Assembly (NCBI GenBank): GCA_902478785.1
Contig: CABSMJ010000005.1
Coordinates: 62,001-126,000 of the forward strand
Direction: 5' to 3'
DNA: 64,000 bases
From: an uncultured Oscillospiraceae bacterium
GTDB taxonomy: Bacteria > Bacillota > Clostridia > Oscillospirales > Oscillospiraceae
In this document: piece by piece, positions 51,268 to 61,229 of the stretch
Position numbering within the stretch: the first letter of the stretch is position 1
Layout: every line of letters starts with the position of its first letter
Made by a program: the position numbers and the translations under genes
The notes under the pieces: model-generated
What the model was told of the DNA's origin: nothing
The model's input: only the letters and a program-made list of their open reading frames with translations
The model's database searches: none

Positions 51268-52200
51268 TCAGTACTGGTATCCGCTGCCTCCGATGAACTC
51301 CCGCACCAGGGAGTTGGGGGCTATGTAGCGCTCATCCATGGGCTCGATGCGCTCGTAGGCCGCCAGGATGTCGTCCACCACCTGGTACTGTCCCCGGGGG
51401 ATGGCCTCCAGCAGGGGCACCACAAAGGGCTTGAGCACGGAAAACTCACAGGCCAGGGAGGAGTCGAACATCAGATCCGCGTTCTCCTTGTAGGGGGAGA
51501 TGTAGAGCTTTTCTCCCCGGCGGACGTTGGGCCACATCTTCAGGGTGAAGGTGGCGTCGCTGCCCCGGAACTTGAAGTCCCGGACGATGCGCCGGCACAG
51601 CCGCAGCCAGGAGTGGTCAAAGACCACGGTGCCGTCCTCGTCCACCACGTTGGACCGGGCGGCGATATAGAGCTTGAAGGCCTTGAGGTTCTTGCCCACG
51701 ATCACGTCGTTGAGGGCGTGGATGCCCTCGAAAATGGCCATCTCATCGGGCCCCAGCTTCAGGGGCTGGGAGAGGATGTCCGAGCGCATCTGCCGGGCGA
51801 ACTCGTACTTGGGAATGTGGATGGTCTCGCCCCGGTCCAGCATGGAGAAGTGCCGGTTCAGAAGGTCGATGTCCAGGCAGAAGGGGGACTCGTAGTCGAT
51901 CTGTCCCTCCCGGTTCCGGGGGGCCGTGTCCGGGTCGATGGTGTTGAAGTAGTTGTCCATGGAGATGGTGTGGGTCTCGATGCCGGCGTTGTCCAGCACC
52001 TCCTCGATCTTCATGGCGGTGGTGGTTTTGCCGGAGCCGGATGGGCCGGAGAGCAGAATGATCCGGGACTCCTTCCGGTGGTCGGCGATCTTCTTGGCGG
52101 CCATTTCCACCTTCTGGTGGAAGGTCTGGTCACAGGCCTGGGCAAAGCCCTGAGGGTCGGACCGGACGGCCTCGTTGATCTCTTTGAGGGAATAGGACAT
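51268..52200 (-). CDS. Uridine-kinase-like nucleoside kinase
   Basis: A 310-residue P-loop kinase. SGPSGSGKTTTAMKIEE (residues 51-67) binds ATP, SMDNYFNTIDPDTAPRN holds the catalytic aspartate and EGIHALND is the next conserved region. This matches clostridial uridine-kinase family proteins, here without the N-terminal TGS/threonyl-tRNA-synthetase-like domain seen in some relatives. The substrate is probably a pyrimidine nucleoside. The ATG at 52200 has aaaggaga upstream, 14 bp after hemZ. Confidence 0.87.
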   Translation of the reverse strand: MSYSLKEINEAVRSDPQGFAQACDQTFHQKVEMAAKKIADHRKESRIILLSGPSGSGKTTTAMKIEEVLDNAGIETHTISMDNYFNTIDPDTAPRNREGQIDYESPFCLDIDLLNRHFSMLDRGETIHIPKYEFARQMRSDILSQPLKLGPDEMAIFEGIHALNDVIVGKNLKAFKLYIAARSNVVDEDGTVVFDHSWLRLCRRIVRDFKFRGSDATFTLKMWPNVRRGEKLYISPYKENADLMFDSSLACEFSVLKPFVVPLLEAIPRGQYQVVDDILAAYERIEPMDERYIAPNSLVREFIGGSGYQY

Positions 52201-52214
52201 GAAACGGTCTCCTT

Positions 52215-53684
52215 TCACAGGCTCCGATAGAACTCGGCAAAAGCCTGCTGGTTGGCGGCGATCTTCTCCGGCCGCTGGGTGTATTCCAGGGGGTATTTCA
52301 GGTTGAACACCCGCTCGATGCGCTCCCCGGCAGGGTCCACCATCTTGGTGGAGCCTCCCGCCCCCAGGGAGAGGATGGAGCACAGCTCCTCCATGATATA
52401 GATATTATACAGGTTTTCCTGCCCCGGCATGCACCAGCCGGTGTTTTCAAAGCTGCCGGACATGTATTTTTGCCGGTAGAGGTAGTAGGGGGCAAAGCCC
52501 GCCGCGCGCAGGGTGGGGTCGGCGTAGTCCAGCATTTCCCCCACCTCCTCCGGCCCGGGCAGACGGGTGCCCTCCAGGGTGATGCGGCTGCCCTTTTTCA
52601 GGCTCAGGGTGTGGATGGTGATGTTGTCCGCCCCCAGCTCCAGGCACTCGTCCAGGGACCGGCGGAACCCTGCCGGGGTGTCCTCCGGCAGTCCGGCGAT
52701 CAGGTCCATGTTGACGCTCTCGAACCGGGCCTCCCGGACCTGGGCCATGGCCCGGCGGATATCGTCGGCGCTGTGGCGCCGGCCGATGGCCTGGAGGACC
52801 GTGTCCTCCATGGTCTGGGGGTTGATGGACACCCTGGTGATCTGGTGGGCCTTCAAGACCCCCAGCTTCTCCGGGTCGATGGTGTCGGGCCGGCCGGCCT
52901 CCACCGTCCGCTCCCGGCACGCCGAGAGGTCGAAGGCGGTCTCAAAGGCCGTCAGCAGACGGTCCATCTGTTCGGCCTTGAGCGTAGTGGGGGTGCCGCC
53001 GCCCATGTAGAAGGCCCGGACCCGCAGCCCCAGCTCCCGGACCATGGCCCCGGCGGAGGCCACCTCCGCCAGCAAAGCCTGGAGATAGGGCTCCACCAGG
53101 TGGAAGGACTTTTCCACACTGTTGGAGACAAAGGAGCAGTAGGCGCACCGGGTGGGGCAGAAGGGGATGCCGATGTAGACGGCGATGTCCCTGGGGCCCA
53201 GGTCCCGCTGGGCGGCCAGGCCCGCCTTGGCGGTCTCCAGGCACATCCGCCGGCGCTGCCGGGACACGCAGTAGACCTCCGCAAGCTCCCGCTCCGTCTC
53301 CTCCTCGGTCTTGCCGCCTTCCAGCAGCCGGGCGGCCAGCTTTCCCGGGCGGATGCCCGTCAGGGCGCCCCAGGGAGGCGTCACCCCGGTAAGGTCCCGG
53401 GCGGCATAGAAGAAGCTGAGCTTGACGGCCTTTTGCTTCTCCCGCTCCGCCTCATAGGGGTCCGTGTCCGCCGGGACGCACACCGAGGCCTGACCCCGGG
53501 CCCGGCCGCCGCCGTGGCACAGCTCTGTCATGGCGGTCCAGGTCTCCCCCTGGCAGGCAAGGTCCACCTGGGCCCAGTCCTCCCCGCCGTCCCCGTCGTA
53601 GACGGGGCGCTCCTGGGGGAAGAAGGCCAGCAGGCTCTGCTCCACCGCATATCGATAGTCATGTCCGTGAAATACCAGTTTCAT
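52215..53684 (-). CDS. hemZ: Radical SAM coproporphyrinogen III oxidase-like HemZ
   Basis: A 489-residue radical SAM protein. The cluster cysteines C176, C180 and C183 lie in FCPTRCAYCSF; YMGGGTPTTL and VEAGRPDTI follow, as in HemN/HemZ enzymes that oxidise coproporphyrinogen III without oxygen. The 160-residue N-terminal extension is a feature of HemZ. No other heme gene is nearby, and HemZ in many clostridia has no tested role. It is 39 bp from the upstream MBL gene. Confidence 0.9.
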   Translation of the reverse strand: MKLVFHGHDYRYAVEQSLLAFFPQERPVYDGDGGEDWAQVDLACQGETWTAMTELCHGGGRARGQASVCVPADTDPYEAEREKQKAVKLSFFYAARDLTGVTPPWGALTGIRPGKLAARLLEGGKTEEETERELAEVYCVSRQRRRMCLETAKAGLAAQRDLGPRDIAVYIGIPFCPTRCAYCSFVSNSVEKSFHLVEPYLQALLAEVASAGAMVRELGLRVRAFYMGGGTPTTLKAEQMDRLLTAFETAFDLSACRERTVEAGRPDTIDPEKLGVLKAHQITRVSINPQTMEDTVLQAIGRRHSADDIRRAMAQVREARFESVNMDLIAGLPEDTPAGFRRSLDECLELGADNITIHTLSLKKGSRITLEGTRLPGPEEVGEMLDYADPTLRAAGFAPYYLYRQKYMSGSFENTGWCMPGQENLYNIYIMEELCSILSLGAGGSTKMVDPAGERIERVFNLKYPLEYTQRPEKIAANQQAFAEFYRSL

Positions 53685-53723
53685 CGTTGCTCTGTTTCCT
53701 TCCGGAGCGCCGGGCAGGGGGGA

Positions 53724-54344
53724 TCAGCCCCGCATGGCCTGGCGCAGATAGGGATTGGTCTGGCGCTCGCACTCCAGATCGGAGGGGTCCATGTGGCCCG
53801 GCAGCACCCGGTAGTTGCGCTGGATATTGCCCAGACGGCGCAGGGAGGTCATCATCTCCTCCCAGTTGCCGCCGTAGAGGTCTGTACGGCCGCAGGAGCC
53901 GGCGAACAGCGTGTCGCCGGAGAACATGGCGTCCTCCGCCACCAGCGTCACGGAGCCGGCGGTGTGGCCGGGGGTGGCCAGGACGTGGACGTTGATCTGG
54001 CCCACCTTCACGTCGCTGCCCTCGCCGTAGAAGTGCACGTCCCCCTTCAGGGGCGGGAACAGCCGGGCGGCTTTCCGGTCCTCCGCCGGGTAGACGTCCT
54101 TTTCGCTGACGTAGATGGGCAGCTCGGGCCAGTGCTCGGTGAGGCCCGCCACGCCGCCGGTGTGGTCATAGTGGCCGTGGGTCAGGAGGATGCACTCCGG
54201 GGTCAGCCCGGCCTCCTCCAGGGCGGCGATGATGCGAGCGGGCTCTCCGCCGGGATCGATGATGCCGCAGCGTTGCGTCTTGTCGTCACAGAGCACATAG
54301 CAGTTGGTGCCGATGGGGCTGACGGAAATGGTCATCACTTTCAT
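53724..54344 (-). CDS. MBL-fold hydrolase, glyoxalase II-like
   Basis: A 206-residue metallo-beta-lactamase-fold hydrolase. LLTHGHYDHTGG gives H56, H58, D60 and H61; TPGHTAGSV, FSGDTLFAGSCGRTD and VLPGHMDPS complete the binuclear site. The layout is that of YqgX/YcbL-type glyoxalase II-like thioesterases; the substrate is not known. It occupies the conserved slot between dtd and hemZ in clostridia. Confidence 0.9.
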   Translation of the reverse strand: MKVMTISVSPIGTNCYVLCDDKTQRCGIIDPGGEPARIIAALEEAGLTPECILLTHGHYDHTGGVAGLTEHWPELPIYVSEKDVYPAEDRKAARLFPPLKGDVHFYGEGSDVKVGQINVHVLATPGHTAGSVTLVAEDAMFSGDTLFAGSCGRTDLYGGNWEEMMTSLRRLGNIQRNYRVLPGHMDPSDLECERQTNPYLRQAMRG

Positions 54345-54393
54345 GCGTTTTTTCCTCGTTTCCTCTCGTTTTCTCCGGCCTGTTCCCAGGCCC

Positions 54394-54840
54394 TTACAGG
54401 GTGTCGGTGTCCAGCAGAAGGGTCAGGGGACCGTCGTTGACGGACGCCACCTGCATATCTGCGCCAAAGCGCCCGGTCTGGACCGGGAAGCCCTTGGCTG
54501 CGCACAGCTGAATGAATTTCTCATACAGGGGAATGGCCACCTCCGGCCGGGCGGCAGCCAGGAAGTCGGGCCGGCGGCCCTTCTTGCAGCTGCCGTACAG
54601 GGTGAACTGGGAGACGATCAAAAGCTGACCCTCCACCTCGTCCAGCCCCCGGTTGAGCTTGCCGTTTTCGTCCTCAAAGACCCGCAGGGAGCAGATCTTG
54701 TCCGCCAGCTTCACCGCCTGGGCCTCCGTGTCCTCGTGGGTAACGCCCAGAAGGATCAAAAAGCCCTGGGGGATGCTGCCTACGACCTCTCCGTCGATGG
54801 TGACGGAGGCGCTTTTGACTCGGGTGACGACTGCACGCAT
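54394..54840 (-). CDS. dtd: D-aminoacyl-tRNA deacylase
   Basis: A 148-residue DTD that removes D-amino acids and glycine mischarged on tRNA. The signature [17 protein letters not shown] and the C-terminal [11 protein letters not shown] (cis Gly-Pro motif) are intact, as is the N-terminal [17 protein letters not shown]. Standard length. It is 80 bp after relA, the usual clostridial and Bacillus order. Confidence 0.96.
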   Translation of the reverse strand: MRAVVTRVKSASVTIDGEVVGSIPQGFLILLGVTHEDTEAQAVKLADKICSLRVFEDENGKLNRGLDEVEGQLLIVSQFTLYGSCKKGRRPDFLAAARPEVAIPLYEKFIQLCAAKGFPVQTGRFGADMQVASVNDGPLTLLLDTDTL

Positions 54841-54920
54841 AGTATTCTCTCCTTATACCTCATATCAAAGCGTCTTTGGTGGATATTCTGTAAATTGTGG
54901 ACCTGAGGGCGGGGATTTTC

Positions 54921-57119
54921 TCAGCCCGCAGGGCGGTTGACCTGGAGCACGCCGGAGATCTGGTTGAGCTTGCGCATGAGGGACTGGAGCTGCTCGCTGT
55001 CCTTCACGTCGATCTCCAGGTTGATGACAGCGAACTTGTCCTCGGTGGTGCGGACGTTCAAAGAGGACACCCTTGTCTGGGTGGCGGACAGCGCCGCGGA
55101 GATGTCCAGCACCAGATTGTTGCGGTCCTTGCAGATGATCTCCAGGGAGGTGGAGTAGCTGTCCTTGGTGTCCCTGCCCCAGCTGACCTTGATCCACCGG
55201 TCCGCCTGGTCAGGCCGCCGGCGCTCCGGGGAAGCGTTGGGGCAGTCCGCCCGGTGGACGGACACGCCGTAGCCCCGGGTGATGAAGCCCACGATGTCGT
55301 CGCCGGGCACGGGGGTGCAGCATTTGGAGAACTTCACCAGGCAGTTGTCCAGGCCCTCCACGATGATGCCCTGCTCGCTGCGGGAGCGCTTGGGCACCGC
55401 CGGACGGGTGACGCCGGGGGCCACGGTCTCCGTGGCCTGCTTTTCCGCCTGGTGCTGCTTCTGGATGCGCATGAGCTCATCCCGCATGCGGTTGACCGCC
55501 TTCTGGGCGGTGAAGCCGCCGTAGCCGATGGCGGCGTACATCTCATCCAAAGAGCCGAAGGACACCCGCTTCAAAAGGCCCGGCAGGTTCTCCGGCGCGG
55601 TGACGTCCTTCATGGGGATGCCGCAGTGCTTCATCTCGGCCTCGAAGGAGGCCCGGCCCCGGACGATGTTCTCCTCCCGCTTCTCCTTCTTGAACCACTG
55701 GCGGATCTTGCTGCGGGCCTCGCTGGACTTGGCGATCTGCATCCAGTCCCGGCTGGGGCCCTTGGCGGACTTGGAGGTCTGGATCTCCACGATGTCGCCG
55801 TTTTTCAGCACGTGGTCGAAGGTGACGATGCGGCCGTTGACCTTGGCGCCCACCATGTGGTTGCCCACGGCGGAGTGGATGGCGTAGGCAAAGTCGATGG
55901 GGGTGGCGCCGGCGGGCAGGTTCTGCACGTCGCCGTTGGGGGTGAAGACGAAGACCTCGTCGGCGAACATATCCACCTTCAACGAGTGGATATAGTCCTC
56001 GGCGTCGGCGCCCTCCTGGTTCTCCAGCAGACGCCGGACCCACTCGTAGCGGCCCTCGGTGCCGGCGCCCTGGCCGCCCTGCTTATATTTCCAGTGGGCG
56101 GCCACGCCGTACTCGGCCACCTCGTGCATCTCCTGGGTGCGGATCTGGACCTCGAAGGGGATGCCCGCCTCGGAGATGACGGTGGTGTGCAGGGACTGGT
56201 AGCCGTTGGGCTTGGGGGTGCCGATATAGTCCTTGAACCGTCCCAGGATGGGCTTATAGATGTCGTGGACCACGCCCAGGACGTTGTAGCAGTCGGTGGT
56301 GGTGTCCACGATGACCCGGAAGGCGAAGAGGTCGAAGATCTCGTCCAGCTGCTTATTCTGGTTGTACATCTTGCGGTAGATGCTGTACGGGTGCTTGATG
56401 CGGCCGTAGACCTTGTGGTGGATGCCCAGCTCGTCCAGCCGGGCCCCCAGCTGCTCCTGGGTCTTTTTCATGAAGGCGTCGTACTCGCTCTGCTTTTCCG
56501 CCAGGGCGGAGACGATCTCGTTGTAGGCCACCGGGTCCAGATACTTCAGGGACAGGTCCTCCAGCTCCCACTTGATCCGCTGCATGCCCAGTCGGTGGGC
56601 GATGGGGGCGTAGATCTCCATGGTCTCCAGGGACTTTTGCTTCTGCTTGGGGGCGGACTGGTACTCCATGGTGCGCATGTTGTGGAGCCGGTCGGCGATC
56701 TTGATGAGGATGACCCGGATGTCCTTGCTCATGGCAATGAGCATCTTGCGCAGATTCTCCATCTGCTCATCCTCTTTGGTGGCGTACTGGATCCGCGTCA
56801 GCTTGCTGACGCCCTCCACCAGGTTGGCCACCGTGGGGGAGAAGAGCTTGGCGATCTGCTCATGGGTTGCCCGGGTGTCCTCGATGCAGTCGTGGAGCAG
56901 GGCACCGATGATGGACTCGGAGTCCAGGTGCAGCTCCTCGGCGATGATCTGGGCCACCGCCAGGGGATGGATGATATAGGGCTCGCCGCTCTTGCGCTTC
57001 TGGCCCTGATGGGCCTGCTCGGCAAAGTCAAAGGCAGCCCGGATCTGCTCCAGGTCGGCGCCGGGATTGTACTCCCGCACCGTCTGTTCGAGCCGTTCAT
57101 ACTGTTCAAATACCGTCAT
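54921..57119 (-). CDS. relA: Bifunctional (p)ppGpp synthetase/hydrolase Rel
   Basis: A 732-residue long RSH protein. The HD hydrolase domain (about 40-190) contains HPLAVAQIIAEELHLD and LLHDCIED; the synthetase domain (about 240-380) has the RFKD motif of bifunctional enzymes in GRFKDYIGTPKPNGYQSLHT; a TGS domain (about 395-455) and C-terminal ACT domain (about 655-732) follow. It sets the stringent-response alarmone level. The ATG at 57119 has aggtga 5 nt upstream and overlaps the recJ end by 14 bp. Confidence 0.97.
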   Translation of the reverse strand: MTVFEQYERLEQTVREYNPGADLEQIRAAFDFAEQAHQGQKRKSGEPYIIHPLAVAQIIAEELHLDSESIIGALLHDCIEDTRATHEQIAKLFSPTVANLVEGVSKLTRIQYATKEDEQMENLRKMLIAMSKDIRVILIKIADRLHNMRTMEYQSAPKQKQKSLETMEIYAPIAHRLGMQRIKWELEDLSLKYLDPVAYNEIVSALAEKQSEYDAFMKKTQEQLGARLDELGIHHKVYGRIKHPYSIYRKMYNQNKQLDEIFDLFAFRVIVDTTTDCYNVLGVVHDIYKPILGRFKDYIGTPKPNGYQSLHTTVISEAGIPFEVQIRTQEMHEVAEYGVAAHWKYKQGGQGAGTEGRYEWVRRLLENQEGADAEDYIHSLKVDMFADEVFVFTPNGDVQNLPAGATPIDFAYAIHSAVGNHMVGAKVNGRIVTFDHVLKNGDIVEIQTSKSAKGPSRDWMQIAKSSEARSKIRQWFKKEKREENIVRGRASFEAEMKHCGIPMKDVTAPENLPGLLKRVSFGSLDEMYAAIGYGGFTAQKAVNRMRDELMRIQKQHQAEKQATETVAPGVTRPAVPKRSRSEQGIIVEGLDNCLVKFSKCCTPVPGDDIVGFITRGYGVSVHRADCPNASPERRRPDQADRWIKVSWGRDTKDSYSTSLEIICKDRNNLVLDISAALSATQTRVSSLNVRTTEDKFAVINLEIDVKDSEQLQSLMRKLNQISGVLQVNRPAG

Positions 57120-59214
57120 GGCATTCACCTCGGTTTTTCTGTTGACACGCCTGGGACAATCGCTGGAGCAACGGGCAGGTGTTCAGGTCCACCTTTTTCC
57201 CGCCGGCACACAGCCGCAGGTGCAAAAGGCCCTCCTCCCGCCGGCACTCGATGAGGCCCCGGTCGGCAAACACCGCCAGGCCCAGAGCGCAGCGCAAAAA
57301 GACCTCGCCGCCGCCTAAGGCCCCGGCCAGCTCCCGCAAAAAGGGCAGCGTGGCCACGGTGATCTCCTCCCCTCCGGTCCGGCGGGCCAGCTCCCGCCAC
57401 AGCCTGCCCAAGGCCTCCCGGCTGGTGCGCAGGCGCGAGCGCTCCTGGGCCGTGAGGGGTGCGTCCTCTTTCAGCCGCTCCAGCAGAGCCAGGGCCTCCT
57501 CCTCGCTCTTGCTGGGGGTGAGGGAGGGGCGGATGTCCAGCATCTGGAGCTGGATGGAGGTATTGCCCCGAAAGACGTTGATCTGCAAATGGAAGGCGGC
57601 GTCCACCCGCTCACCGGCCCAGATGCCGCAGCTCTCGGCGGTGGCGGAGAAGAAGATGGCGTCGAAGCGGGCGGTGCCCTTGCTCAGGCGCAGCTTCAGG
57701 TGCCGCCCCTGGCCCACGCTCTGGAGGGAGTCCACCGTGGCGCCGTTCAGGACGAACACCGGCCGGTTGTTGCCGGCGCCGTAGGGCTCCAGCCGGGACA
57801 GCTCCTCCACCTCCTCCAACGTCACCCAGCCGGCCCGGTCGATGACCGCGTCGGCCTCCAGGGAGGACACGGGGAGCTTGCCGCCGCAGCTGGTGCGGAC
57901 GCAGTCGTTCATCCGGGCCCGGAAGGCGGGGATGTTCTCCTCCCGGATGGTGAAGCCCGCCGCCAGCTCGTGGCCGCCGAAGCCCTCCAGCAGGTCCGAG
58001 CACCGCTCCAGGGCGGCGAAGAGGTTGAAGCCCCCGTAGGACCGGCAGGAGCCCTTGCCCATGCCGTCCTGGAGATGGATCATGAAGCTGGGGCAGGAGT
58101 ACTTCTCGCTCAGGCGGGAGGCCACGATGCCCACCACCCCCTGGTGCCAGCCCTCGCTGGCCAGGACCAGGGCGCTGCGCTCGCTCTGGGGCAGCTTTTC
58201 GATCTGCTCCACCGCCTGGGCGCAGATGGTCTGCTCCACCGCCTGCCGCTCCCGGTTCAGGGCGCACAGCTCCCGGGCCAGGGCCTCGGCCCTGGCCGGG
58301 TCCGCCTCCTCCAGCAGATCCGCCGCCAGGTCCGCCGCCCCCATGCGCCCGGCGGCGTTGATCCGGGGAGCCAGGACGAAGCCGATCTGGACGGAGGTGA
58401 TGGGCTTGCCCTCCAGCCCCGCCTCCCGCAGCAGGGCGTGGATGCCCACGAAGTCCGTGTGGGGCAGGGCCTCCAGCCCCCGGCGGACGATGATCCGGTT
58501 CTCCCCCTCCATGCGCATGACGTCGGCCACGGTGCCGATGGCGGCCAAGGTGGCGTACCGGGCGAAGAGGGCGTCCTCCTTGTCCACGCCCCCCAGGGCC
58601 AGCACCAGCTTCAGCGCCACGCCCACGCCGGCCAGGTGCTTGAAGGGGTAGAGGCAGTCCCCCCGGTGGGGGTCCACCACCGCCACGGCGGCAGGCAGCT
58701 CCTCCTTGCACTCGTGGTGGTCGGTGATGACCACGTCCATGCCCAGGGAGTTGGCAAAGTCCACCTCGGCGGCGCCGGTGATGCCGCAGTCCACGGTCAC
58801 CAGCAGCCGGGCCCCCCGGTCGTAGAGGCTGCGGATGGCCTCCTCACCCAGGCCGTAGCCGTCCTCGATGCGCCGGGGGATATAGCGGATGCAGTCCGCG
58901 CCGATGGACCGCAGGTAGTCGGTGAGCAGACAGGTGGCGGTGATGCCGTCCACGTCATAGTCGCCGTAGACGGCGATGCGCTCCCCGCTTGCCACGGCCC
59001 GCTGGATGCGCTCCACCGCCTTGTCCATGTCCTTCATGGCCATGGGGCTGATGGACAGCTCCCGCTCCCGGTCCAGGAATTCCGCCGCCTCCTGGGCGCA
59101 CGTCACGCCCCGGGAGGCCAGCACCAGGGACAGCAGGTACGGATACCCGTCCTCCATCAGAGCCTGGGCCGCGCCGTCAGGCGCGGGGGCAATGTTCCAG
59201 CGTTCATATTTCAT
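57106..59214 (-). CDS. recJ: Single-stranded-DNA exonuclease RecJ
   Basis: A 702-residue RecJ, a 5'-3' ssDNA exonuclease for recombination and repair. DHH motifs are visible: VYGDYDVDGITAT, LLVTVDCG, VITDHHE, AAGRMG-type NAAGRM and GGHELAAGF in the DHHA1 domain. The C-terminal about 130 residues extend beyond the core, as in many Firmicutes. The ATG at 59214 has aggagg upstream; the frame is open 70 codons further, without a ribosome site. It heads the relA-dtd run. The adenine phosphoribosyltransferase gene often found between recJ and relA is absent. Confidence 0.96.
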   Translation of the reverse strand: MKYERWNIAPAPDGAAQALMEDGYPYLLSLVLASRGVTCAQEAAEFLDRERELSISPMAMKDMDKAVERIQRAVASGERIAVYGDYDVDGITATCLLTDYLRSIGADCIRYIPRRIEDGYGLGEEAIRSLYDRGARLLVTVDCGITGAAEVDFANSLGMDVVITDHHECKEELPAAVAVVDPHRGDCLYPFKHLAGVGVALKLVLALGGVDKEDALFARYATLAAIGTVADVMRMEGENRIIVRRGLEALPHTDFVGIHALLREAGLEGKPITSVQIGFVLAPRINAAGRMGAADLAADLLEEADPARAEALARELCALNRERQAVEQTICAQAVEQIEKLPQSERSALVLASEGWHQGVVGIVASRLSEKYSCPSFMIHLQDGMGKGSCRSYGGFNLFAALERCSDLLEGFGGHELAAGFTIREENIPAFRARMNDCVRTSCGGKLPVSSLEADAVIDRAGWVTLEEVEELSRLEPYGAGNNRPVFVLNGATVDSLQSVGQGRHLKLRLSKGTARFDAIFFSATAESCGIWAGERVDAAFHLQINVFRGNTSIQLQMLDIRPSLTPSKSEEEALALLERLKEDAPLTAQERSRLRTSREALGRLWRELARRTGGEEITVATLPFLRELAGALGGGEVFLRCALGLAVFADRGLIECRREEGLLHLRLCAGGKKVDLNTCPLLQRLSQACQQKNRGECHDGI

Positions 59215-59284
59215 AGCGGCGCGGCCTCCTCTCCTTCGCCGCCGGCTCCGCCGGCAGCAAACTTTTCGCCATAATAACCTAATT

Positions 59285-59313
59285 ATTATAACAAATTTGC
59301 AGGGAAACGTAAA
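59285..59313 (-). promoter_or_regulatory. Promoter of recJ
   Basis: TTTACG, 17 bp, TATAAT with an extended TGT before the -10, on the minus strand, 71 bp upstream of recJ. Confidence 0.75.
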
Positions 59314-59341
59314 GGCAAAAGTGACTTGCCGCCGGCAAAAT

Positions 59342-59370
59342 TTGACGCCAAGGCCATATTTTGCTACAAT
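59342..59370 (+). promoter_or_regulatory. Promoter of the SLH-domain gene
   Basis: TTGACG, 17 bp, TACAAT on the plus strand. A leader of about 150 nt follows, with a ccgcccccgggcc-type hairpin and no recognised riboswitch. Confidence 0.8.
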
Positions 59371-59525
59371 ATGGGGCACAATAGGCACACATCCCTTTTC
59401 CTTTCCCGCCCCCGGGCCGTCCAAGGCATCCCCGCCGAAGCGGCCGGGGAAGGGCCCGGAGGCATCTGCCGCGCCGGACGCTAGAGGGAGAGGAAGCGGT
59501 ACTTTTACAAAAAGGAGAACGAACT

Positions 59526-61058
59526 ATGACTGGAATCTTTCGGCGCGCCGCCGCGCTGGCGGTGGTGCTGGCGCTGAGCGCCCTTCTCACCGTCCCTGCC
59601 GGTGCCGCCACCCGATTCTCGGACGTGCCGGCGGACCACTGGGCCGCCCAAAGCATCGCCCGGGCGGTGGACGCGGGCCTCATCCAGGGCCGGGGCGACG
59701 GCACCTTCGGCCTGGGCCAGCCCATGACCCGGGCCTCCTTCGTGACGGTGCTGGGCCGCCTGATGGGCTGGAAAACCGTGACCCCCGACGAGCCCACCTT
59801 CACCGACGTGGGGCCCGAGGACTGGTTCTACGGTGCCGTGGAGACCGCCTGCGCCAACGGGGCGGTGCTGAGCCAGAGCGGCACCTTCCGCCCCGCCGAC
59901 GCCGTCACCCGGGAGGAGATGGCCTCCATGCTGGTGCGGTGCCTGGGCTATGAGACCCTGTCGGGCCTGGCTCTGGCCCTGCCCACCACCTTCCAGGACC
60001 TGACCACCAACGCCGGCTACATCGCCGTGGCCTATGACCTGGGGCTGATGAACGGGTACAGCGCCACCACCTTCGGCCCTGACGACCCGGCCTCCCGGGA
60101 AGAGGCGGCGGTGGTGCTCATGCGCCTCCACGACCGCCTGGGCGACGCCCTTCCCGCCGCCGTGTCCGGGGTGTGGGCCGGCGGGTCCGACTCCGGCGCC
60201 TCTTTGACAGAAGCCGGGAAGCTGGACGCCGTGGCCGTGCCGGGCCTGAAGATCACCAAGGGCGGCCAGACCGTCCTCACCGACGCCGGCACCGTAGGCT
60301 CCGTCACCGACACCGGCGCCCGGGCCCTGTTCCACGTGGAGTATGACGCCGAAGCCCTGCCGGAGGCGGCCCAGGCCGAAAGTGCCGCCGCCCGGCTTCT
60401 CTCCGCCGCCGCGGACGCCGGCTGCCGGGGCGTGCTTCTGGACTGCGCCGACTCCGACGCCGCCCACAAGGCGGCCTACACCGCCCTGGCCCAGGCCCTG
60501 AAGGGGGCCATGGAGGAGGAGTGGGTGCTGTATGTCACCGCCCAGGCCCCGGTGTGGCAGGGAGAGAGCCCCCAGGGCTATGACTACGCCGCTCTGGGCA
60601 AGAGCGCCGACCGCCTGGTGGTCCAGGTGGGCGCTTATGAGGAGATGGTGGGCGGCTTCCCCACCACGCCGCCGGAGCCTCTGGAGGAGGTCTACTACGC
60701 CCTGTGCAAGCTGACGGAGCAGGTCTCGCCGGAGAAGCTGAGCCTCTCCCTCACCACCACGGCCGCCGCCTGGGTGGACAGCGGCAAGGGCTATCAGCCC
60801 GGCGGAGAGATGCCGGTGCAGGAGCTGGAGGAACTGCTGGAGGACGGCCAGACCTACTACTCCCAGCGCTATCAGGCGGCCTACGGCCTCAGCGAGGAGC
60901 GGGGCCGCACCACCGCCGTGTGGTACCTCAATGCCGACGCCGCCGCAGAGCGGGTCCAGCTGGCCCGCCTGCTGGGCATCACCCATGTGACCCTCTCCGA
61001 CGCCGCCAGCGTCAGCGAAAGCGGGTCTTTCTCCATCGCCGGAGCGCTGTGGAAATAA
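59526..61058 (+). CDS. SLH-domain cell-wall protein with GH18-like C-terminal domain
   Basis: A 510-residue exported protein. A signal peptide (MTGIFRRAAALAVVLALSAL onward, cleavage after AGAA) is followed by three S-layer-homology repeats (about 28-85, 88-150, 152-215; each with an FxD start such as FSDVPADHW and a TR(A/E)E-type end). They bind pyruvylated wall polymer. The C-terminal half (about 225-510) looks like a TIM barrel of the GH18/YaaH type, with VLLDCADSD and WYLNADAAAERVQLARLLGITHVTLSD, but I see no clear DxxDxDxE motif, so activity is doubtful. An aaaggag site precedes the ATG. Confidence 0.75.
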   Translation: MTGIFRRAAALAVVLALSALLTVPAGAATRFSDVPADHWAAQSIARAVDAGLIQGRGDGTFGLGQPMTRASFVTVLGRLMGWKTVTPDEPTFTDVGPEDWFYGAVETACANGAVLSQSGTFRPADAVTREEMASMLVRCLGYETLSGLALALPTTFQDLTTNAGYIAVAYDLGLMNGYSATTFGPDDPASREEAAVVLMRLHDRLGDALPAAVSGVWAGGSDSGASLTEAGKLDAVAVPGLKITKGGQTVLTDAGTVGSVTDTGARALFHVEYDAEALPEAAQAESAAARLLSAAADAGCRGVLLDCADSDAAHKAAYTALAQALKGAMEEEWVLYVTAQAPVWQGESPQGYDYAALGKSADRLVVQVGAYEEMVGGFPTTPPEPLEEVYYALCKLTEQVSPEKLSLSLTTTAAAWVDSGKGYQPGGEMPVQELEELLEDGQTYYSQRYQAAYGLSEERGRTTAVWYLNADAAAERVQLARLLGITHVTLSDAASVSESGSFSIAGALWK

Positions 61059-61135
61059 ACCAGGCCCCGCCGCTTGTGGCGGCGGCATAGGGGACAGAGC
61101 GCCGCGCATAGGGTAAAGAGCACCCACCCGGGAGT

Positions 61136-61169
61136 CTTCCGCTCCCCGTCCGGGACGCCGGAGCGGAAG
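61136..61169 (+). repeat. Hairpin downstream of the SLH gene
   Basis: Perfect 10-bp arms cttccgctcc/ggagcggaag with a self-complementary centre. T-run is poor, so termination efficiency is uncertain. A second hairpin (ccgccgc/gcggcgg) is at 61067-61085. Confidence 0.6.
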
Positions 61170-61229
61170 GGGCAATTTACAATTTGTTTTGCTGCCGTTC
61201 ACAGTTTCGCCGTAATTGTCCGCTATTGT

